Positions 17,235-25,887 of a stretch of 64,000 nucleotides of DNA are shown one piece after another. Source of the DNA: JAGQPD01 sp020426865 (GTDB lineage Bacteria > Planctomycetota > Planctomycetia > Pirellulales > Pirellulaceae); contig JAWKTN010000008.1 of the NCBI GenBank assembly GCA_041399065.1, forward strand, positions 248,001 through 312,000, written 5' to 3'. The translations under genes were made by a program, and so were the position numbers. The notes beneath the pieces are model-generated. The model had not been told where the DNA came from and did not search any database. It saw only the letters and a list, made by a program, of their open reading frames with translations. Numbering within the stretch: the stretch's first letter is position 1; every line of letters begins with the position of its first letter.

Positions 17235-18212
17235 TTAAGGCCGAACATTTAGCTTAGGCCGCCGACTTTCTATCAATTCCGACTCGTACGCCCGCCGCAT
17301 CCGCTGCTGCCGCGCGGGCGAATCCGCCGCGAAAATATGCATCTCCACGCGTACCTCCCCACTATCAGCCCCCTCCCCCGATCGCTCCCCATCAACCTCG
17401 CGCTCCCGCAAATAATCGGCCAATGCAACCCGGTCCGAGCCTCCCAAATGCTGCGTCAACCGCACCCGTAAATCCGCCGCCTCTCCCACATACAAGTACC
17501 CCGACGCATCGTGAAAAATGTAAATCCCTGGCTGCCGCGGAATCTCGTCGATTCGCCCCCGTAACTCGTCGACTCCGTACGATTCCACGCGTTTCTCCCA
17601 ATCTGCTACCCGCGCAATCAATTCCGGACGCAACCGCCGCGACTTGCGCAGCGCGAGCGCCGCTTTCCGTAACCGATACAGCTCCACCCCAACCGCCAAT
17701 GGACCCGCCAGCCGATCGAATTCCGCACGCAACTGTGGGTCACACATCACACGATCGATGTTCACCTCATGCCGATCCTCCATCGATCGCGCCGCAATCT
17801 CCGCCGCATGCCAATACTCACCATGATCCAACCGCCGCCGCTTCGTCACATCCCCCGGCAACTTTCCCGCCTTCCTCAATCGCAATAATGTGGCATTGCA
17901 GTCCACATCAGCCACACCAGCGACACGCTGCCGACACGCCGCAACAAACCTGGCGTTCAGCGCATCATTGACCAGCACCTCGTCGGCACTCCAACCGTCA
18001 TGGACCGACAAATAAGCCTCTTTCACGGCGTTTTCGCCAAGCTCGCCAGCCGGATCAGCGGCGAACACCGATGACACAAGCGAGCCACACACAGTGAAGC
18101 CCAAAGTGACGCACACAGTGACGAACAACGAATACTCGGCAATGGGCGGCGGTCCCGAACAAGAGAGACTAGACACCTCAGTGCCGCGCAACTGACACCT
18201 CGTCCACACCAT
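17235..18212 (-). CDS. GIY-YIG nuclease-domain protein with hydrophobic N-terminus
   Basis: A 325-residue protein. The C-terminal ~100 residues form a GIY-YIG domain: PGIYIFHDASGYLYVGEAADLRVRLTQHL near 230-258 (GIY and YVG strands, followed by the conserved Arg). The terminal YESELIESRRPKLN contains the metal-binding Glu and the usual PxLN end, so the nuclease looks intact. Residues ~80-220 are helical and Arg-rich, with no family I recognise. Residues ~28-50 are hydrophobic and end in FAAD, resembling a signal peptide, which would be odd for a DNA nuclease. The true start may be further in, since the upstream codons look less protein-like. No operon partner is clear. Confidence 0.7.
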   Translation of the reverse strand: MVWTRCQLRGTEVSSLSCSGPPPIAEYSLFVTVCVTLGFTVCGSLVSSVFAADPAGELGENAVKEAYLSVHDGWSADEVLVNDALNARFVAACRQRVAGVADVDCNATLLRLRKAGKLPGDVTKRRRLDHGEYWHAAEIAARSMEDRHEVNIDRVMCDPQLRAEFDRLAGPLAVGVELYRLRKAALALRKSRRLRPELIARVADWEKRVESYGVDELRGRIDEIPRQPGIYIFHDASGYLYVGEAADLRVRLTQHLGGSDRVALADYLREREVDGERSGEGADSGEVRVEMHIFAADSPARQQRMRRAYESELIESRRPKLNVRP

Positions 18213-18248
18213 GTTACCCCCCTGAGAACCGCGAACCCCAAACCCTGA

Positions 18249-18599
18249 CTACTGCCAAGGATTGTAGCTCATCGGCCCGCCAGTGGCGCGCCCCATGCCA
18301 CCTGAAGGAGCCGATAACCCCGGCCCCATGCCATTGGGCACGCCGGTGTACGTACCACCGGTATACCCTCGTGAGACCGCCCCCTGCGGATACCCGCCAC
18401 CAACGGTACTACCCACCGATACGTGCCCGCCAAACCTGGGGGCCGTCGCGGTCGCCCTAGCAGCGGGCAAAGGTGAAGAAACCGACGATGATGGAGCCGC
18501 CACTGCCACCGGAATCCTCGGCCGCTGCGACGCACACCCCATCAACACCACGCCCCAAAGGGATACCAACGCTAACCTGTTCGTGAATCGACGCAACAT
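18249..18599 (-). CDS. Small Gly/Pro/Ser-rich lipoprotein
   Basis: The ATG at 18597-18599 is chosen over an upstream one because AAGGAAGG precedes it. The ~116-residue product starts with a charged n-region and a hydrophobic stretch ending in a lipobox, VVLMGCASQ, so lipidation at the Cys is expected. The mature part is low-complexity (Gly, Ser, Pro, Ala), with GGxxGG motifs and a NPWQ end. Likely attached to a cell-envelope membrane. No function can be inferred. It lies upstream of the GIY-YIG gene on the same strand, separated by 36 bases, so the two may share a transcript. Confidence 0.65.
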   Translation of the reverse strand: MLRRFTNRLALVSLWGVVLMGCASQRPRIPVAVAAPSSSVSSPLPAARATATAPRFGGHVSVGSTVGGGYPQGAVSRGYTGGTYTGVPNGMGPGLSAPSGGMGRATGGPMSYNPWQ

Positions 18600-18635
18600 C
18601 CTCGCACCTTCCTTGCATTGAGGCCAGCTTGCCAC

Positions 18636-19054
18636 GCCAACTCCCTTAACGTAATCCTTACGCTACGTTGGCTTGCTTCAACTTCGGCAACCGACAACGC
18701 TGTCACACGCCTCATTCCTCACACCCTTCGCCAGATTCGCGTTCCCGATCCCGCATAGCCAAAACCTTCCGCATATCCCCATTATTCTGACTATTCCCAC
18801 CGGCGACTGTGAGGACGCTAGCAGGCGCGCCATGCCTTGACTCCGTGGCTTGATCGCTCCCAATCGAGCTGATTCCGTACAGCGAATCAATCAAGATCAC
18901 CAGTGGCATACGGCCGGCAGATGAACTCTGCCGCAGGCACAAAAGCAGCGCAGAATCGGCTCGACTCGGAGAGGTCGTACTACGTCCGATTAGGTCAAGC
19001 TATGTCCGACTACGACGAGCGATTTCGAATTCGACTCAAAGATTTACCGGCAAG
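18636..19054. other. Intergenic stretch between lipoprotein and tRNA genes
   Basis: The frames here (about 70 codons on the - strand) show no signal peptide, motif or good ribosome site, and I do not call a gene. The promoter of the lipoprotein gene should lie near 18640-18700, but no clear -35/-10 pair was picked out. Confidence 0.4.
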
Positions 19055-19127
19055 TGGAGCGGAGGAGGATCGAACTCCCAACCTCAGCATTGCGAACGCT
19101 GCGCTCTCCCAGTTGAGCTACCGCCCC
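19055..19127 (-). tRNA. tRNA-Ala (anticodon CGC)
   Basis: A complete 73-nt cloverleaf: acceptor GGGGCGG pairs with CCGCTCC (one G-T pair), D-arm GCTC...GAGC, anticodon stem CAGCG/TGCTG with loop TTCGCAA, and T-loop TTCGATC. Positions 34-36 are CGC, reading the Ala codon GCG. The 3' CCA is not encoded (the sequence continues CTTGC after the discriminator A), so it must be added enzymatically. Confidence 0.95.
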
Positions 19128-19149
19128 ATCACCGTAATCAGACTGCTAG

Positions 19150-19178
19150 ATTCTAAGCTTGGCGTCGCAGGCTGTCGA
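19150..19178 (-). promoter_or_regulatory. Probable promoter of the tRNA-Ala gene
   Basis: On the - strand TCGACA (-35, 19178-19173), a 17-base spacer and TAGAAT (-10, 19155-19150) lie about 23 bases upstream of the tRNA 5' end. Spacing and distance fit a sigma-70 promoter with a short leader. Confidence 0.5.
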
Positions 19179-19337
19179 GGGTCCCCCCGGGTGATCAGGA
19201 CCGGCTTTCAAGCGAACCGCGGAGACACGAAAAAACCTCGACGCTAACGGACAGCGCCGAGGTATCGGTCGGTTGCTCGCTGGCGACAAGTTGGTCGCCC
19301 CCCCGTGGCACCAAATGTGCCAAACAGCCGTGAATAC

Positions 19338-19694
19338 TTAGCAGCAAGGCGAGCAGCAGCGAGCCGGACGGCAGCGAACCGGGCGGCAGCGAACCGGGCG
19401 GCAACGAACCGGCTGGCAGCAGCTGGGAGCTGGGGCCGGGCAGCAGGTTGGAGCTGGAGCCGGAGCACAGCAGGTCGGAGCTGGAGCGGGACAGCATACT
19501 GGGGCCGGAGCTGGGGCACAGCACGTGGGTGCTGGGGCCGGGCAGCAGGTAGGAGCTGGTGCGGGGCAGCAGGTAGGGGCTGGTGCACAGCAGCAATTGC
19601 GACGACGGCAAGCCTCGGCATCATTGGCGGTCAACGCCCAAACAGCCACCGCAAACAACACCATCATCAAACGAACCACGACACGATTTCTCAT
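19338..19694 (-). CDS. Cys-rich secreted repeat protein (CC-PAPAPT repeats)
   Basis: The ATG at 19692-19694 is preceded by GGGAGAGAAG, giving 118 residues. A signal peptide (hydrophobic ~8-22, ending NDAEA) is followed by a mature chain made almost wholly of repeats: CCPAPAPT or CCAPAPAP six or seven times, then RCRPV/RCRPA four times, ending CCSPCC. About a quarter of the mature residues are Cys, mostly in pairs. The DNA is correspondingly repetitive over about 19335-19610. Such proteins could form disulfide-linked wall material or bind metals; both are guesses. Planctomycete cell-wall proteins are known to be Cys- and Pro-rich. A GTGAAGG/CCTTCAC hairpin (19718-19739) sits in the 5' leader. 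Confidence 0.75.
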   Translation of the reverse strand: MRNRVVVRLMMVLFAVAVWALTANDAEACRRRNCCCAPAPTCCPAPAPTCCPAPAPTCCAPAPAPVCCPAPAPTCCAPAPAPTCCPAPAPSCCQPVRCRPVRCRPVRCRPARCCSPCC

Positions 19695-20200
19695 AACTTC
19701 TCTCCCTCTTTCTTGTTGTGAAGGCCTCTCAACCTTCACTCCATGAACATTACTTCCGCCTTCAAAAATTCTCTACGGCCTGCGTCGGCAGATTAACGTT
19801 CAGGCCTCGAACTACGTCCGGTGCGATTATCGTTCCGAATTTCACGAACTCTTCCGACTCCAGCGACCGGAAAACACCACTCAACGTGAGGGGTTTAGTC
19901 AAACATGGAGTAAAAATAGGAAGATTCAACATACCGCTTAGGATTTCGCTGTCAATTAGGGTCCGGTTATCTGGGTTAGGCGGGCGAAGATTGCCGATTA
20001 CGCAGAATAAGTGAATCACCCCGGCTCTGGCTAGCCCCCCTCCTTTGGCGGAGACGCGGCCGACAAACGAGTTGGAATCAGCGCACGCCGTGCGAAAATG
20101 ACCCAGCCCAACCGTACGGCGGCGTCCGCCAACTCAGGCAGGACGGCCCCAGGAGTTTCGTCGGGGCGGACGGCGGCCCAATACTATGTGGTTCGAGGTA
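19695..20200. other. Intergenic stretch between Cys-rich and yifB genes
   Basis: It holds the leader of the Cys-rich gene with its hairpin at 19718-19739. I see no convincing gene; an 85-codon frame on the - strand (19762-20019) has no recognisable features. Confidence 0.4.
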
Positions 20201-21748
20201 TCAGGTCCAAAGCTGACGATCCAGGAGCCGATAGTTCACTGCTTCGTTAACGTGATGCTCCTGGATATCGGCAACGTCTTCGAGATCGGCGATGGTACGA
20301 GAGACACGCAATATTTTGTCATGGGCACGAGCGGATAGCCCCAGGTCGTTGACGCTGGTTCGCAGCAGTTCCAGTCCGCGGGCGTCGAGCCTGCAATGTT
20401 GGCGCAGTTGCCGGGACGTCAAGTGGCCATTGGGATGGAAGGTCATCTCATTGCTTTTGTCGTACCGCTCCCACTGGCGCTGCCGCGCCACCACCACGGC
20501 GTCACGAATATCTTGGCTGCTGGTCCCTCGCTGCTGGCTTGTCAACTCGCTAAACGGCACGGCCGGCACTTCGATATGAATATCGATTCGGTCGAGCAGT
20601 GGCCCGGAGATCTTATTCATATAGCGTTCCACGGCCCCCGTAAGACACATGCAATTGCGGCGCGGATCGTTGCGATAACCACATGGACAGGGATTGAGTG
20701 CAGCGATCAACATAAAGTCGCAGGGAAACGTCGCGCTGGTCAATGCTCGGGAAATCGTAACCACGCCGTCTTCCAACGGCTGGCGCAATACTTCCAACGT
20801 CCGTCGATCGAATTCGGGCAATTCGTCCAAGAACAGGACTCCGTGGTGTGACATGCTGATTTCACCGGGTGAGGGAGGATTGCCGCCACCGACCAGCCCC
20901 GCGTTACTAATCGTATGATGCGGGGCTCGAAAGGGACGCGTCGCCATCAACGGTTGACCGGGTTTCAGTAACCCCATCGCGCTGTAGATCCGCGTCGTCT
21001 CGATCGATTCCGAGGTCGTCAGCTGGGGCATGATCGTGGGCACTCGCTGTGCCAACATGGTTTTTCCCGAGCCGGGAGGTCCGACCATCAGTAGATTGTG
21101 GGCACCAGCGGCGGCAATCATCAATGCGCGTTTGGCCATTTCCTGTCCACAGACATCCGCGTAGTCCAGGTCGTACATCGAGAAGGACCGAAACAGGTCA
21201 TCCAGTCGCGATGGAGTCGGGGGGATCTCGAGTTCACCGGTGAAAAACGCCACAGCTTCCGCCAGGCTCGAAACCGCAATGACATCCAATTCCTCGACGA
21301 CTGCCGCCTCGGCAGCACTGGCAGCCGGAACGACAATCCCTTTCAAATCTCCCTGTTTGGCGGCGGCCATGGCCATCGACAGCGCCCCGCGCGCCGCCCG
21401 TGTGCTCCCCTCCAACGATACCTCGCCAACCACCGCGTATTCCTCGAACAGGTCCAGTTCAATCTGAGCACTCCCGGCCAACATCCCTAAGGCGATCGGC
21501 AAATCGAACGATGCCGCTTGCTTCGGCAGTTCCGCCGGAGCCAAATTGACCACGACCCGATCCTGCGGGCGCATGAATCCCGAATTTACCAACGCCCGCT
21601 CCACCCGATGTGTGCTCTCCTTGGCCGCTGCCTCCGTCAACCCAACCAACAAATACTTCGGCGAATTCGACGGTGATACATCCACCTCAACCTCCACCGG
21701 TATCGCTTCAATCCCCAACATCGAATAGGTCTTCAGCTTTGCCAACAT
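20201..21748 (-). CDS. YifB/ComM-family Mg-chelatase-like AAA+ ATPase
   Basis: A 515-residue protein of the usual family length. The N-terminal ~190 residues form the Lon-protease-S16-like ChlI fold (SMLGIEAIPVEVEVDVS..., LVGLTEAAAKES). The AAA+ module has Walker A GPPGSGKT near residue 221 and a LFLDELPEF Walker B. RPFRAPHHTISNAGLVGGG and the cysteine-bearing ALNPCPCGY...NCMC segment are family hallmarks. ComM in naturally transformable bacteria is a hexameric helicase that aids branch migration during integration of transforming DNA; here the role is inferred from the family. GGAGACACC precedes the ATG. Confidence 0.95.
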   Translation of the reverse strand: MLAKLKTYSMLGIEAIPVEVEVDVSPSNSPKYLLVGLTEAAAKESTHRVERALVNSGFMRPQDRVVVNLAPAELPKQAASFDLPIALGMLAGSAQIELDLFEEYAVVGEVSLEGSTRAARGALSMAMAAAKQGDLKGIVVPAASAAEAAVVEELDVIAVSSLAEAVAFFTGELEIPPTPSRLDDLFRSFSMYDLDYADVCGQEMAKRALMIAAAGAHNLLMVGPPGSGKTMLAQRVPTIMPQLTTSESIETTRIYSAMGLLKPGQPLMATRPFRAPHHTISNAGLVGGGNPPSPGEISMSHHGVLFLDELPEFDRRTLEVLRQPLEDGVVTISRALTSATFPCDFMLIAALNPCPCGYRNDPRRNCMCLTGAVERYMNKISGPLLDRIDIHIEVPAVPFSELTSQQRGTSSQDIRDAVVVARQRQWERYDKSNEMTFHPNGHLTSRQLRQHCRLDARGLELLRTSVNDLGLSARAHDKILRVSRTIADLEDVADIQEHHVNEAVNYRLLDRQLWT

Positions 21749-22060
21749 GACGGTGTCTCCTTACGTCACCCCAACACGGACCAAGAACAATTCGCGATGA
21801 AGGCCGAGTCGGCAGGTCGCCCGTGCTGCGCAACTTCTGTCGAGGACGAGGGGACCTGGCGACGCCCGGTTTTTATCGATCCTACGGATGCTCTCCGTCG
21901 GCCTTCCGCAACCTATTGAACACTCGCACACATTTGTGTACAAATAAGTCATAGTGATCAAGATATCATAGTCGCACCATACGACAAGGGGTGCGGCGAA
22001 AAAATCAAGCATGATCGAATCACGCTGCTGCCGCGAAGATACAAGCTCATTGACGCAAGC
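21749..22060. other. Intergenic stretch upstream of yifB
   Basis: No gene is seen in this 312-base gap. It includes a short near-palindrome, ATTTGTGTACAAAT, at about 21933-21946, and presumably the yifB promoter; no clear -35/-10 pair was assigned. Confidence 0.4.
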
Positions 22061-22489
22061 TTATCCGCTCAAGACAAACTCGAACACATTCTCGGCCGCT
22101 TCGCGGACCTCGAATTCGAGACCGGAATCCTCGAATCGCGTATAACGCGTGTGCACCGGCGCCATGCGCCGCGAATTGGCGTCGCGATCGACGTTCGCCG
22201 ATATGCCAGGAATGACGACCGCGCGGTGCCGCCCCAACACGGCACCATCGCCATCGCCGTACGTTTCCAACTTCACTTGGCCATCGGCACCAATTTGCCC
22301 GCGAGCAATCAAGCCGTGCTCGACCGATTCGAACAGGACCGTCCCACTTGCCAACGGCTTTCGGTCCGCATCAAGCACCCGACCACTGGTAGGATAGGTC
22401 CGCAATCGATCGCTGGGCCGGCACCCCATAACGGCAATCAACAGAAAACCCAACGCCGACAACAACGTGATGGCTCGCCGTCTATTCAC
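22061..22489 (-). CDS. Small lipoprotein with regulatory-like beta domain, partner of DUF1559 gene
   Basis: I place the start at GTG 22487-22489, one base after the TAA of the DUF1559 gene (22491-22493), which suggests translational coupling. From that start the ~142-residue product begins with Arg residues and a hydrophobic stretch ending in the lipobox AVMGC. An upstream ATG (22564) would bury this signal behind 25 extra residues. The mature part reads TYPTSGRVLDADRKPLASGTVLF, a carboxypeptidase-regulatory/transthyretin-like beta domain common in planctomycete lipoproteins that follow DUF1559 genes. Exact role unknown. Confidence 0.75.
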   Translation of the reverse strand: MNRRRAITLLSALGFLLIAVMGCRPSDRLRTYPTSGRVLDADRKPLASGTVLFESVEHGLIARGQIGADGQVKLETYGDGDGAVLGRHRAVVIPGISANVDRDANSRRMAPVHTRYTRFEDSGLEFEVREAAENVFEFVLSG

Positions 22490-22490
22490 A

Positions 22491-23465
22491 TTATCGGGTC
22501 CCAGCTTGTGACAGCTCATCGCTAGCAAAACCATCGTCGCGAGCCGCCATGTGGTCGATGGCAATAATGTTCATGTCACTAGCCAATGCTTCGACGTGGC
22601 CGTCCACAAACACAAACGGACAAACGCCAGGATGCCAGCTGCCGAACCCGTCGCAAATACAAGGGGTACGGCATACGCCGCTGGTGTTGCACCTTGTGCG
22701 ATCGGCAGGGTTGTTGGCGATCGGTGCAACGCGGCCAGCCACACGTGCACAATTCGTCTGATGATCTCCGTTGTAAAGGGATCCTTGCCGGTCGATCGCG
22801 TCGAACGGGATGTGCTTTTCGCCCCCCAAAAATGTCTTACTCAATCCATCGGTGATTTTCTTGAAAGTGACATCCGACCGCCAAAGCCTTCCCTTGCGCT
22901 CCTGCGAGAAATCAAACACTCGCGGTGTGATAATCGTTCCGTTAGCGCCTGGTCGCCAGAACTGATCTCCGCCGCGCTGGTTGTTTCCCGCATTGCCCAC
23001 GTAATCGCCAACGGCACCAACCGTCGAGGCCGGACCGTCCACATTTCCTTCCATCGTCAACGGATTCGAATCTCGAGTCGGGCATCGAAAGATGGGCAAC
23101 GCAATTAATCGAGCCTGTTCGTTACGCGGGTCATAATACGGGCGATCCAGCTGCCAAAGCTGTTGCTCGGTTTGCGACTCGAAAAACGGTAGGACCAAGG
23201 CAAACCAACTGGGATGGCGATTCTCGTAACGCGACGGTGGCACACAGGCGTAACTACTTTCAAACCCGTGAACCGCGATTCCCAACTGACGCAAATTGTT
23301 GATGCATTGGGTGCGCCGAGCGGCCTCGCGCGCAGCGTTGACGGCAGGCAGCAGCAAGGCCACCAACATGCCAATGATCGCGATCACGACCAAAAGCTCG
23401 ACGAGCGTAAACGCCGACGATCGATGCTGCTGCTTGCGACAAAAAAGCCGTGTCCGACAACTCAT
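22491..23465 (-). CDS. DUF1559 pseudopilin-like protein
   Basis: A 324-residue protein of a family greatly expanded in planctomycetes. Residues 17-45 form a type IV prepilin/pseudopilin leader: SAFTLVELLVVIAIIGMLVALLLPAV, with the usual Glu at +5 after the cleavage site. The DUF1559 body follows: REAARRTQCINNLRQLGIAVHGFE, an FRCPTRD segment, DYVGNAG, the GLSKTFLGGEK helix, and the C-terminal FVFVDGHVEAL motif. Processing by a prepilin peptidase is expected. Whether these proteins form pili, secretion pseudopili or surface structures is not established. The downstream lipoprotein gene is coupled to it. Confidence 0.95.
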   Translation of the reverse strand: MSCRTRLFCRKQQHRSSAFTLVELLVVIAIIGMLVALLLPAVNAAREAARRTQCINNLRQLGIAVHGFESSYACVPPSRYENRHPSWFALVLPFFESQTEQQLWQLDRPYYDPRNEQARLIALPIFRCPTRDSNPLTMEGNVDGPASTVGAVGDYVGNAGNNQRGGDQFWRPGANGTIITPRVFDFSQERKGRLWRSDVTFKKITDGLSKTFLGGEKHIPFDAIDRQGSLYNGDHQTNCARVAGRVAPIANNPADRTRCNTSGVCRTPCICDGFGSWHPGVCPFVFVDGHVEALASDMNIIAIDHMAARDDGFASDELSQAGTR

Positions 23466-23616
23466 ATAACTGGCCTGCCAAGCTGGACGGATGTTGTGGC
23501 AATCAACTGAACCAACACAACCTCACCTCCGATTACGATCAACCATTGCTACAATCATCCATCTTCCGTCACTGCCAGTCAATCATCTCCGCCAGATTTT
23601 CGCGGCATTCGCTCTG

Positions 23617-25647
23617 CTAGTCTGCCTGCCAGTGCTCATCAAAAAAATCGGCCATCACGACGTTTCCCGGCGACAATTCATCGGGCGGCGACGTAAGATC
23701 CAATATGGCCCAGTCGGGCAGCTTGGGATTTTGCTGCGAATTCGTGCGATCGTGCCCTTCGCGAAACGTAAGGCCACTGTTGATCACGACATAATGGCGG
23801 CGATTGAGCGGGTTGGGATAGACCATCATCGGAAGGTGCGTCGCTGCGTCCCACGTTTTCCCAGCAAGCGACAACTCGTTCGCCTGCCAATTGAGCGGAA
23901 GACGCTTGTGGATCTTGGCAAGCAAGCGATTGGTCGATGGTTCGCCCCACAAGACCAGGTTGAATTGCTCAATGTCCTCCGGTGTCACCTCGGTGTCTAG
24001 CTTGACTCGCGGCTCACCTCGCATCAAGGCCCTCCATCGGTCGACCGCATGCTGTGATTCCGATTCGATCCAGCGTTGAATCACCTCATAGGATGACTTC
24101 GTTGAGGGCAGCACCATTAAGAACGGCTGCATAAAGGCATCGTCGATTGGCCCCTGCAGCCCGGGCCGTTTGACGAGACTGGCATCGTTTGCTCCATCAT
24201 CCGCCAATTCGGCAAGTTGTCGCCAGCGGCCCTCTTGCCACGCGAATGTCAAGCTGTCCTCTTCGTTGCTCCCAGGTTGAACCGGCACCTCCTGGCCGTC
24301 GATTCGCCACTGCCAATCGCGCACGTTCCCGTTCAGTGGTGTCGCATGGGCACGTATCGCGAGCGCGTTGGCAGTTGCTAGCCGCACGATTCGGTTCGAC
24401 TCATCGACGACTGCGTCCACACGGGAATCGTGCCAATGTTGTTTGAGCCGCAGCAATTCCAGCCACTGCATGCGATGGTACCGCAACGTTCGCGTTTGCA
24501 GTGACAATTGTGGTTTGAATTGCGGTGGATTTGCCGCGGCAACCCGCACCGCGGCCAAGATGTGCGTTAGAGATTCGGGATGGTACTTGTGTCCCATCCC
24601 GGGCCCAATGACATGATTCAATGTTCGCTGGCGACTGCGAAAAGCTTCCTCCATGACACGTGCTGCCTGAATCTGTTTATCGTTCTCGCCGCTGTAGGCC
24701 ACGACTGGTACATTCAATAGATTGCCCACATAGTTGGGAACATCGTATGCACCCCACAGAAGTTGCTCATAGCGTGGTGGAAAATCTTCCGGCTTCAGAC
24801 GATTGTAATGTGCCGTTTCGGCGAACCCCGCACCGGGAGCAATCGCGGCGAACCGGTCGGTATAATGGGCACCGATATGCCACGCACCGGCGCCCCCCAT
24901 CGAAAATCCCATCAACACAATGCGCAGCGGATCAATCGGGTATTGGCGCTGAACATCAGCAATCACGTCCAACACATCGATCTCACCGGCATGCTTAAAG
25001 CCAACGCAATGCCGACCGAACGGATGAACCACGATCGCGTCATCCGGAGCGACTTCGCCGGCCTTGGTCATCCGCTGCTGGATGAAGTACATGTCGGTGT
25101 CACGATCCCCTCGGCCGTGCAGCCAGACGTACAGCGGCACGGGGCGACGCAGATCAAGTGACTTTGGGATTACGAGCCCATAGGGTTGCGGACTGCCGTC
25201 GATCGAGGAATGGTAGCCGCGCACGACAAGTCCTCGCTGCTGAGCCCACGGCATCTCGCCGCGCTGCAACTCCGTTACGCGTTGGCGGGCTACGGCGAGC
25301 AATTCGTCTGCGATGGCGGCCGACGAGTCACGGTAAAACTCGTCGTGCCGCAACGCGAAATCAATCGCTTTGACGAAGATCGCAACGTCGGCACGGCCAT
25401 CTCGATCCGGGGGAAACGTGTCCAATTGAGTTCGGATAAGGCGAACCCCTTCCTGCAAACAGTTCGCTACGTCGATCGGCGGATGCTCGCCGACGGGAGG
25501 CAGGATCCGCGCAATGGACGGCAACTTATCGGCGGATTGTGGTTGTTGAGCGGCAACCTCGGACAATTCCGAGAGAATTGCCACCCAAAAAACGCAAAGT
25601 TGCCAGATTCGCGGCTGCACCAGATTACATAACCATTTTCTTGTCAT
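23617..25647 (-). CDS. Exported alpha/beta-hydrolase (prolyl-oligopeptidase/PHB-depolymerase type)
   Basis: A 676-residue protein with an N-terminal signal-like segment (residues ~12-33, ending EVAAQ). Residues ~150-370 form an alpha/beta hydrolase: VPLYVWLHGRGD oxyanion segment, nucleophile elbow GFSMGG with Ser249, Asp323 in YSGENDKQ, and His353 in GPGMGHKYH. The remaining ~300 residues are a separate beta-rich domain, with a C-terminal block (DWAILDLTSPP..VMADFFDEHW) often seen in planctomycete secreted peptidase-like hydrolases. It probably acts in the periplasm or outside, on an ester or peptide substrate that cannot be named. Divergent from the PEP-CTERM gene. Confidence 0.85.
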   Translation of the reverse strand: MTRKWLCNLVQPRIWQLCVFWVAILSELSEVAAQQPQSADKLPSIARILPPVGEHPPIDVANCLQEGVRLIRTQLDTFPPDRDGRADVAIFVKAIDFALRHDEFYRDSSAAIADELLAVARQRVTELQRGEMPWAQQRGLVVRGYHSSIDGSPQPYGLVIPKSLDLRRPVPLYVWLHGRGDRDTDMYFIQQRMTKAGEVAPDDAIVVHPFGRHCVGFKHAGEIDVLDVIADVQRQYPIDPLRIVLMGFSMGGAGAWHIGAHYTDRFAAIAPGAGFAETAHYNRLKPEDFPPRYEQLLWGAYDVPNYVGNLLNVPVVAYSGENDKQIQAARVMEEAFRSRQRTLNHVIGPGMGHKYHPESLTHILAAVRVAAANPPQFKPQLSLQTRTLRYHRMQWLELLRLKQHWHDSRVDAVVDESNRIVRLATANALAIRAHATPLNGNVRDWQWRIDGQEVPVQPGSNEEDSLTFAWQEGRWRQLAELADDGANDASLVKRPGLQGPIDDAFMQPFLMVLPSTKSSYEVIQRWIESESQHAVDRWRALMRGEPRVKLDTEVTPEDIEQFNLVLWGEPSTNRLLAKIHKRLPLNWQANELSLAGKTWDAATHLPMMVYPNPLNRRHYVVINSGLTFREGHDRTNSQQNPKLPDWAILDLTSPPDELSPGNVVMADFFDEHWQAD

Positions 25648-25887
25648 TTTTCTGCGGACCAGTTGTAGTGATTCTGTCGATTATACGGCACGTCAGCGGA
25701 GGTGCCCGACACATGTTGCGTGCCGTTACGATTGTAGCGAACACCGATTCCGAAAAAAATCGCTCGGGCATTTTCCAATCATTGACCACCCCGGGGGTCC
25801 CAAACAGCATGGAACTCAACGGAGGTGCCCGTCGAACATCAACAGAGATTTATCACCTAGGAACAGAGAACAAGGCAGGAACACACT

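Noticed and set aside
19305..19721. 138-codon + frame rich in Ala/Gly/Trp/Arg opposite the Cys-rich gene
   Set aside because: It arises from the complement of the repeats; the - strand frame has a signal peptide and ribosome site.
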